Assembly (NCBI GenBank): GCA_005882995.1
Contig: VBCY01000037.1
Span: 1-36,840 of the forward strand
Length of the DNA stretch: 36,840 nucleotides
From: Betaproteobacteria bacterium
Lineage (GTDB): Bacteria > Pseudomonadota > Gammaproteobacteria > Burkholderiales > Casimicrobiaceae
Reading direction: 5' to 3'
The position numbers were made by a program, and so were the translations under genes. Of this stretch, positions 30,530-36,840 are shown piece after piece. Numbering within the stretch: position 1 is the stretch's first letter; each line of letters starts with the position of its first letter. The notes under the pieces are model-generated. The model ran no database searches, had not been told where the DNA came from, and was given only the letters and a program-made list of their open reading frames with translations.

Positions 30530-33500
30530 GTGACCATCGACACCGCACCTGAATTCGATCTGGGTCCCTTGACGTGGGTGCAGGGCGAGGTCGATCAGGC
30601 GCTGCTTCGTGCCGTGGAGGCTCTCGCTGCATTCAAGGCGGCGCCGCGCGACAGGACGGCTCTCAAGCACGCGCGGACGCACGTGCACCAGGCCGCGGGC
30701 GCGATCCAGATGGTCGGGCTCGACGCGGTGACGGCCTACACCGACGAGATTGAGCGCCACCTTGCGCGCCTGGAGGAGATTCCAGAGGAAGGGGTCGCGG
30801 ACGGTTGCGAACTGGTAGACCGTGCCTGCCGCAAGTTGCGCATCTTCCTCGACGAACTGATCGTCGGCACAAGTCCGGTTCCACTCAAGCTTTTTCCCGA
30901 ATACGAGGCGATGCAAAAGGCGCGTGGCGTGAAAGCCAGCGCCCCGACCGATCTGTTCTATCCCGATCTCTCACCGCGCGCGCCGAAGATCGCCACGGTG
31001 AAGTCGGTGACCCGGCTACCGTCCTTTCTCATCAAACAGCGCCGCCTCTTCCAACGCGGATTGCTGGCCTGGCTCCGCGGCGACCACCAGGGCGCGACTG
31101 TCATGCGCGATGCGGTGCAGGGCATCGAGGATGTGCAGACGCGCTCCGCACAGCGCTCGTTCTGGTGGACAGTCGGCGCTCTGCTGGAGAGCATCGTTGA
31201 AAGGGGAGTCGAAGGAAGTCTTGGCGTGAAGCAGCTGTGCGGGCGCGTCGACCTGCAGATCCGTCGCTTTGTCGAGGGCTCAACCAAGGTCGCCGATCGC
31301 ATGCGCCGCGAAGTGCTCTACTACGTCGCTATCAGCGCGCCGGTTGGACCGCAAGTGCAGGCAGTGCAGCGAGCGTACCGATTGCATGGCCTTATTCCGA
31401 CCGCGGATGTGCTGTCGGCCGACGTCGTACGCGTGCAGCCGTTGCTGCGCGAAACGCATGATGTCCTTGCGAGCGCCAAGGATCTTTGGCTCAAGCTCAC
31501 TGGCGGCCGTAACGAGAACCTTCCGAAGTTGAAGCAGGCGCTGTCGCAACTGCGAGACAAGACGGCTGCGATTGGTGAAGCTTCGCTCACCCGGCTCGCC
31601 TCGGCGCTTGCAGCGCGACTCGATCGGCTCAGCAGCGGCGCAATCCCCGAGCCGCTCGCAATGGAATATGCAACCGGGTTGCTGCTCGCCGAATCCGCGA
31701 TCGACAACTTCGCCGCGCTGTCGCCTGAATTCTCCGGGCAGGTCGACGCCATGATTGCTCGGCTGGAGGCCGCCGCGCAAAACAAGTCGATTGCGGCTGG
31801 CGCAACAGCGCCACTTCTCGACGAGATGGCACGACGTGCCCACGAGCGGCTGGTCCTCGCCCAAGTGGCGCGCGAGATCCAGGCCAATCTCCGCCACATG
31901 GAACAGGTACTCGACGCCTTCTTCCGCGACCACGGCAAGCGCGGTGACCTCGCCAGCCTGGCCCACGACAGCCTGCAGATCGCCGGCGCCTTGAGAATGC
32001 TGGGTCTGGAACGCGCCGAGCGTCTGCTCGGCCTGTGTCAACAGCAGATCGACGACTACGTCAAGCCGGACACGGAGGTCGTAGACCAAGATCTGGAGAT
32101 GCTCGCCGAATCGCTTTCCGCGCTGGGCTTCTACATCGAAGCGGTCGAGCAACGGCGCCCGGACCGCGAGCGCCTGATCGAACCCATGCTCGCACGCCGT
32201 CTCGGCATTCCGATGCCGGAACCACAAGCGGAGAGTGATACGGTCGAAGCGGCAGTCGCCGATCTCAAGGCCTCGCTTCCGGAAACGCTCGCCGCGTTTC
32301 AGCGCTCTCCGGGCGACGCTGCCGTACGCGAGCGCCTTGAAATCGGGCTTGCGACGCTGAAGGACGATGCCGAGCTGATCGCTGATCCGCGCTTGCATGC
32401 GGACGCCGATATCGCGCTCGAGGAACTGCGCCGTTCGCGCGAGGGCGGTACCGCGGCGTTGCAGGATGCGATCGGCGCCATCGCCAGCGAGGAGCAAGTC
32501 GCACCGGCGCCGGCGCCCTCCCAAGAGACGATACGTCTGCTCGGGACCGCAGAAGCGGATCTCGACAGGGAATTGCTCGAGATCTATCTGACCGAAGCGG
32601 GCGAGGTTCTGGATACGGTCACTGCCAACGCCAGCCAGCTCGCCGCGTATCCCGATGACCGTGCCGCGCTGGTTACCGTCCGCCGTGGGTTCCACACGCT
32701 CAAGGGAAGTGGACGAATGGTCGGCTTGAACGATCTTGGCGAACTCGCCTTCGACGTCGAGAAGCTTCACAACCGACTCCTGGAAGAAGATTTACCGGTA
32801 ACACCGACCGTGCTTGCGATGATCGATGTCGCGCAGAGGAGTTTCCGCGGCTGGGTCGAAGCGCTGCGGCAGTCGGGCCATGTGACCCCCGACGCAAGCG
32901 AGCTCACCGGCGCGATCGCCAGCGTCGAAGCGCAACTACCGGACCGCAATGCAATCCAGGCTGCTTCGCACCTCGGCGCATTGCCGCCAGCCCCCGCGTC
33001 GGTTGTTTCGGCATCGCCCGCATTGGACATCGAAGTGCTCGAGCTCGACGACACCGTTGAACAGCAACAGCCCGACAGCGACGACGCACAAGTCCGTCTT
33101 GCGGAAGTCATCGAATTCACGCCTGCCGGCCAGGCGCCAAAGGATCAGCCGCGCACAGACGGCGAAATGAGTGCGCTCGCGTTGCCGGTCGACACGGAAG
33201 AGGTCAGCGTCGGCGACGTGACGCTTTCGGCCGCGCTCTTTCGCATTCTTTGCGATGAGGCGCAACAGCATCTGGCAACGCTCGACGACGAGATTCAGGC
33301 TCTGCAGCAGGACAATGCGGCGCTCCCGTCGCAGGCAATGGTGCGCGCGAGTCACACTTTGTGCGGCATCCATCGCACCGGAGGCCTTCCGCTGGTTGCT
33401 ACGACTGCAAAAGCGCTGGAGCAATGTCTGCTGGGTCTGCAGGAGCGGGCGACATCACTTCCAAGCGCTGCCCTGCCCGTGCTGGCTCGCGCCATTGCGG

Positions 33501-36229
33501 GGCTGCGCTTACTGGGCGGTCGTGTTCAGCGGCGCGAGGCATTCACTGGCAGCGATGACGCGGAAGCCGCGGAGATCGTCGCCGAACTGGAAGCACTGAG
33601 GCGCGAGGCGACGCCCGAAACGGCGATCGAAGACAGCGAGGCAGCAGCCATCTGGGAAGCCCGGGCCGATGAAGCGCCGATCGCCGCCGAAACGCCGGCG
33701 CTGCCAGGCGAGTCGAGGCATCTCGAGCTGGTCGTTACAGTGCCGCACGCGGCGCCCATTGCCACTGCCGAGCGCGACCGCCCCCCCGTATCAGCCATCG
33801 CACCCGCAGGTCCGCCGGAGCCACTGCCGGCAACGCCGATGTCAGTACCAGATACGACGAGCGCGATCGCGGAGGAGCCGCTGCTCAGCGTGCGGGACGA
33901 CGTCGATCAGCAAGTGCTTCCGATCTTCCTCGAAGAGGCAGCAGAGCTCTTTCCTCAAGCAGGTGAACAGCTGCGCGCATGGCGAAAAAAGCCTGGCGAC
34001 GCAGACGCGGCTCGCGCGCTCAAGCGCACACTGCATACCTTCAAGGGCAGCGCTCGCATGGCGGGCGCCATGCGGCTGGGAGAACTTTCTCACTTGATGG
34101 AAAGCCGCCTTCCGGAAGGCGAGGCGCTTACACTGCCTTCGCCTTCGCTTTTGGACGCGCTCGACAACGATCTCGATCACCTCGCCTTCGTCCTCGATCG
34201 ACTGCACAAGGGCGAAACCAACTCAGCGCTGCCGTGGCTCGAACCGGGTTCGACCGACGAGAACCCGGAGCCATCGCTGGTCACAGCGGCGCCGCTCGAA
34301 TTGCGCAGCCCCGTGATTACACCGCTGCCCGTGGCCCTCCAAAACGCTGCGCCCGCCGTGACAGCCGCTTCTCTCGCGCCTGCAGTAGAAGGCGAGGGTG
34401 CGCGCGCCATGTTGCGCGTCAAGGCACAGCTCATCGATCGCCTCGTCAACGAAGCGGGGGAAGTCGCCATCGCCCGGGCGCGCGTCGAAGGTGAGCTACG
34501 TGCGCTCAAGGCAAACCTGCTCGAATTGACAAGCAGTGTCATCCGATTGCGCTCCCAAGTGCGCGAAATCGAGATCCAGGCGGAATCGCAGATACAGTCC
34601 CACATGGTCAACGAGACTGCCGAAGGCTACGATCCCCTCGAATTCGATCGCTTTACGCGCTTCCAGGAATTGACCCGTGGAATTGCCGAGGGCGTGAACG
34701 ACGTTGCCACGGTGCAACAGTCGCTGCTCAAGAATCTGGATGAGGCTGACGCCGCATTGTTGGCGCAGGCGCGGCTCTCGCGAGACGTGCAACAGCAGTT
34801 GTTTTCAATCCGAACCGTGCCCTTCGGCAGCTTGTCGGAACGACTCTATCGGATCCTTCGCCAAACCGCCAAGGAGCTCGACAAGCGCGCCAATCTGGAG
34901 ATCCGCGGCGCACAGGTCGAACTCGACCGCTCGGTGCTGGAAAAACTCGTCGGACCGCTCGAGCATCTTCTGCGCAACGCCCTCGACCACGGGATCGAAA
35001 GCCGAGTGGCGCGACGAGCGGCCGGGAAAGCTGAAACCGGTGAAATTACGCTCAACGTTCGGCAGCAGGGCAATGAAATCGCTATCGAGATTGGCGATGA
35101 CGGTGCCGGACTCGATTTGGCGAGAATCGCCGACAAGGCACGCGCATCGGGCTTGCTTGCCTCGGACATCGAGCCAACCGAGGCGCGGCTGGTCGAATGC
35201 ATTTTCGCTGCGGGCTTCTCTACCGCGTCACAGGTCACCACGATATCGGGCCGCGGGGTCGGCATGGATGTCGTGCGCTCGGACATCGCTGCCTTGGGAG
35301 GCCGGGTCGACGTCGCGACCAGCAGCGGAAAGGGAACGACGTTCTCGCTTTATCTGCCGCTGACGCTGGCCGTTGCACAAACCGTGCTGGTTAAAGCGGG
35401 CGGCCGGCTATGGGCACTCCCGGCGCCGATGGTTGAGCAGGTCCAGCAGATCAAGGACAAGGACCTGATCAACCTCTATCTTACGCGTGAAGTCGTCTGG
35501 CAGAACCGCAAGTATCCGTTCTTCTATCTGCCTCGGCTGCTTGGGGAAGCCGCGCACAACCCGGAGACCACGCGCTACAACTCGGTGGTGCTGCTCAAGA
35601 GCGGGCAGCATCTCACTGCAGTCCATGTCGACGAGATGATCGGCAATCAGGAAGTCGTGGTGAAGAATATCGGGCCGCAGCTGGCGCGGGTCTCTGGCAT
35701 CGCAGGAGCGACGGTCCTCGGAACCGGCGAGGTGGTGCTGATCATCAATCCGGTGCAGCTTGCCGCTCGTAGCGACGCTACCGCTGAGCCGCCGATGGTA
35801 CTCAAGACCGCCAAGGCTGCCGCTGCTGCAGCGGCCGTCGCTGCATCCGCCTCGGCGTCGCTGGTCATGATCGTCGATGACTCGCTAACCGTGCGCAAGA
35901 TCGCGGGAAGACTGCTGATGCGCGAAGGCTTCGATGTCGTGACTGCCAAGGATGGCCTTGATGCGCTGCAACTCATCGGCCAGCGCACCCCGGATGCGAT
36001 TTTGCTTGATATCGAAATGCCGCGCATGGACGGTTTCGAGCTCGCGAAGACGCTGAAAGCGGACATGAAGCTGGCGCACATTCCCATCATCATGATCACG
36101 TCGCGCACGGCAGAAAAACATCGCGCCCGAGCCAGAGAGCTTGGTATCGATGCATATCTGGGCAAGCCGTATCAGGAAGAGGAGCTGCTGCGCAATTTGC
36201 GCGCGCTGCTCGCGCTGCACACGGCGTAG
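30530..36229 (+). CDS. chpA: Hybrid chemotaxis histidine kinase ChpA (PilL)
   Basis: 1899 residues from a GTG preceded by AGGAAA. Several Hpt-like modules come first. Two have the full HTxKG motif: His722 in HTLKGSGRMVGL and His1169 in HTFKGSARMAGA. His942 sits in a variant HTLCGIHRTGG (Lys replaced by Cys) and His53 in HQAAGAIQMVGL (Lys replaced by Ala). A module near 480 (SLQIAGALRMLGL) has lost the His. Long acidic, Pro/Ala-rich linkers separate them. The CheA core follows: dimerisation region near 1294 (LIDRLVNEAGEVAIAR), ATPase with HLLRNALDHGIE (His1479), DDGAGLDL and GRGVGMDVV, then a CheW-like domain (about 1625-1755). The C-terminal receiver has Asp1827 in LLDIEMPRMDG. It autophosphorylates and passes phosphate to PilG and PilH. 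The 138-base gap after pilJ holds no gene. Confidence 0.95.
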   Translation: MTIDTAPEFDLGPLTWVQGEVDQALLRAVEALAAFKAAPRDRTALKHARTHVHQAAGAIQMVGLDAVTAYTDEIERHLARLEEIPEEGVADGCELVDRACRKLRIFLDELIVGTSPVPLKLFPEYEAMQKARGVKASAPTDLFYPDLSPRAPKIATVKSVTRLPSFLIKQRRLFQRGLLAWLRGDHQGATVMRDAVQGIEDVQTRSAQRSFWWTVGALLESIVERGVEGSLGVKQLCGRVDLQIRRFVEGSTKVADRMRREVLYYVAISAPVGPQVQAVQRAYRLHGLIPTADVLSADVVRVQPLLRETHDVLASAKDLWLKLTGGRNENLPKLKQALSQLRDKTAAIGEASLTRLASALAARLDRLSSGAIPEPLAMEYATGLLLAESAIDNFAALSPEFSGQVDAMIARLEAAAQNKSIAAGATAPLLDEMARRAHERLVLAQVAREIQANLRHMEQVLDAFFRDHGKRGDLASLAHDSLQIAGALRMLGLERAERLLGLCQQQIDDYVKPDTEVVDQDLEMLAESLSALGFYIEAVEQRRPDRERLIEPMLARRLGIPMPEPQAESDTVEAAVADLKASLPETLAAFQRSPGDAAVRERLEIGLATLKDDAELIADPRLHADADIALEELRRSREGGTAALQDAIGAIASEEQVAPAPAPSQETIRLLGTAEADLDRELLEIYLTEAGEVLDTVTANASQLAAYPDDRAALVTVRRGFHTLKGSGRMVGLNDLGELAFDVEKLHNRLLEEDLPVTPTVLAMIDVAQRSFRGWVEALRQSGHVTPDASELTGAIASVEAQLPDRNAIQAASHLGALPPAPASVVSASPALDIEVLELDDTVEQQQPDSDDAQVRLAEVIEFTPAGQAPKDQPRTDGEMSALALPVDTEEVSVGDVTLSAALFRILCDEAQQHLATLDDEIQALQQDNAALPSQAMVRASHTLCGIHRTGGLPLVATTAKALEQCLLGLQERATSLPSAALPVLARAIAGLRLLGGRVQRREAFTGSDDAEAAEIVAELEALRREATPETAIEDSEAAAIWEARADEAPIAAETPALPGESRHLELVVTVPHAAPIATAERDRPPVSAIAPAGPPEPLPATPMSVPDTTSAIAEEPLLSVRDDVDQQVLPIFLEEAAELFPQAGEQLRAWRKKPGDADAARALKRTLHTFKGSARMAGAMRLGELSHLMESRLPEGEALTLPSPSLLDALDNDLDHLAFVLDRLHKGETNSALPWLEPGSTDENPEPSLVTAAPLELRSPVITPLPVALQNAAPAVTAASLAPAVEGEGARAMLRVKAQLIDRLVNEAGEVAIARARVEGELRALKANLLELTSSVIRLRSQVREIEIQAESQIQSHMVNETAEGYDPLEFDRFTRFQELTRGIAEGVNDVATVQQSLLKNLDEADAALLAQARLSRDVQQQLFSIRTVPFGSLSERLYRILRQTAKELDKRANLEIRGAQVELDRSVLEKLVGPLEHLLRNALDHGIESRVARRAAGKAETGEITLNVRQQGNEIAIEIGDDGAGLDLARIADKARASGLLASDIEPTEARLVECIFAAGFSTASQVTTISGRGVGMDVVRSDIAALGGRVDVATSSGKGTTFSLYLPLTLAVAQTVLVKAGGRLWALPAPMVEQVQQIKDKDLINLYLTREVVWQNRKYPFFYLPRLLGEAAHNPETTRYNSVVLLKSGQHLTAVHVDEMIGNQEVVVKNIGPQLARVSGIAGATVLGTGEVVLIINPVQLAARSDATAEPPMVLKTAKAAAAAAAVAASASASLVMIVDDSLTVRKIAGRLLMREGFDVVTAKDGLDALQLIGQRTPDAILLDIEMPRMDGFELAKTLKADMKLAHIPIIMITSRTAEKHRARARELGIDAYLGKPYQEEELLRNLRALLALHTA

Positions 36230-36252
36230 CCGGCAACGGCCTAGTCCTCTCC

Positions 36253-36269
36253 ACGGCGCGGCGCGCCGT
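36253..36269. repeat. GC-rich palindrome after chpA
   Basis: ACGGCGC (36253-36259) and GCGCCGT (36263-36269) are perfect complements around a 3-base centre, 23 bases past the chpA stop. No T-tract follows. It may mark the 3' end of the pil-chp transcript, but this is weak. Confidence 0.35.
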
Positions 36270-36414
36270 CCGGTTGCAAACCACACTGGCGACGCGGGTC
36301 CGCGATAGGCGCCACGCTTTCGCGACGGAATGGGGCCCGATTCATCCTTCAGGGCTTCGTCACGTTGGCGTCCCAAGGTAGAATTCATGGGATTCCCCGG
36401 AGGAGATCACAGGC

Positions 36415-36840
36415 ATGGCGCAATTCGCCACCACCAACATCCGCACGCTGGCTCTGGTCGGGCACGGCGCGTCGGGCAGAACGACGCTCGCGGAAGCCTT
36501 GCTCGCCAAGGCGGGCGCGATCCAGGTCACTGGAAGCGTCGAGCGCGGCACCACGGCAAGCGACTTCGATCCACTCGAAAAGACCTGGAAACATTCTCTG
36601 CGCGCGTCGGTGCTGCACCTCGAGACGCAGGACACGCGGTTGCACATGATAGATACGCCGGGATTTCCCGACTTCATCGGCCAATCGATCGGCGCACTCG
36701 ATGCGGTGGAGACCGCCGCCATCGTGGTGAGCGCCTCAGCGGGGATCGAAATGATCACCTCGCGCATGATGGAGTGGGCCGCTACGCGCAAGCTTTGTCG
36801 GCTGCTGGTCGTCAACAAGATCGACGCCGAGAACATCGAC
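36415..36840 (+). CDS. EF-G-like translational GTPase, 3' end outside window
   Basis: 142 codons to the right edge from an ATG with GGAGGAG nine bases upstream. The G-domain is clear: switch I region ERGTTASDFDPLEK, G3 IDTPGFPDF and G4 NKID. The P-loop reads GHGASGRTT, so the lysine that contacts the nucleotide phosphates (GxxxxGK[ST]) is Arg22. The SDFDPLEK form of switch I is typical of EF-G-like paralogues (FusA2 class) rather than the main fusA product, and the gene is not next to rpsL/rpsG/tuf, which supports a paralogue. Most of the protein is missing, so domains II-V cannot be checked. Confidence 0.88.
   Translation, partial: MAQFATTNIRTLALVGHGASGRTTLAEALLAKAGAIQVTGSVERGTTASDFDPLEKTWKHSLRASVLHLETQDTRLHMIDTPGFPDFIGQSIGALDAVETAAIVVSASAGIEMITSRMMEWAATRKLCRLLVVNKIDAENID

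Noticed and set aside
31280-32770. 496-codon minus-strand open frame opposite chpA
   Set aside because: Mirror of chpA; long open antisense frames are expected at this GC content.

Overview
The window is GC-rich, densely packed bacterial DNA. Gene content and order point to a Betaproteobacterium: a yicC-gmk-rpoZ-spoT block, a Pil-Chp chemosensory operon for type IV pili (pilG-H-I-J-chpA), a clustered ppk/sixA/ppx set and a Grx4-type glutaredoxin. This placement is inferred from family and synteny knowledge; no 16S or other marker is present. Both ends are cut inside genes. I see no IS element, phage gene, CRISPR array or rRNA.

Layout. (a) 1-2.8 kb: the 3' part of a secreted subtilisin-family protease with a strong terminator, tRNA-Phe(GAA), and a cold-shock protein gene with a clear sigma70 promoter, a leader of about 140 nt and its own terminator. 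(b) 2.8-9.5 kb: a core-MetE-type methionine synthase (minus), then on the plus strand a D-2-hydroxyacid dehydrogenase and a complete CUT1 ABC importer (ATPase, Tat-exported binding protein, two permeases). A REP-like palindrome lies inside the importer operon. (c) 9.5-14.2 kb: glutaredoxin grxD, cut off near its 3' end, abuts a Csu-type (spore coat U) chaperone-usher pilus operon read on the minus strand. The usher is frameshifted and also lacks its 3' end, and no tip-adhesin gene is present. Upstream of the first pilin is a perfect sigma54 -24/-12 sequence and a leader with a terminator-like hairpin. (d) 14.2-18.1 kb: yicC-gmk-rpoZ-spoT (minus), nucleotide and stringent-response housekeeping genes. 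(e) 18.1-25.0 kb: a divergent plus-strand run of Ser/Thr kinase, PP2C phosphatase, DnaQ-like exonuclease, polyphosphate kinase and SixA, converging on exopolyphosphatase ppx. (f) 25.1-26.6 kb: biosynthetic threonine deaminase ilvA. (g) 26.7-36.2 kb: pilG-pilH-pilI-pilJ-chpA with a good candidate sigma54 promoter in front. (h) The 5' end of an EF-G-like GTPase whose P-loop lysine is replaced by arginine.

How they work together. PilJ, PilI, ChpA, PilG and PilH form a complete receptor-adaptor-kinase-regulator chain controlling type IV pili, but no methyltransferase (pilK) or methylesterase (chpB) lies beside it. SpoT (ppGpp), Ppk/Ppx (polyphosphate) and the kinase/phosphatase pair put several phosphate-based stress systems within 11 kb. 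The most noteworthy signals are regulatory: sigma54-like promoters before two different pilus-related operons, terminator-like leaders before the pilin and cold-shock genes, and a decayed Csu pilus locus fused to a truncated grxD. I did not find a wholly new multigene system that I could defend.
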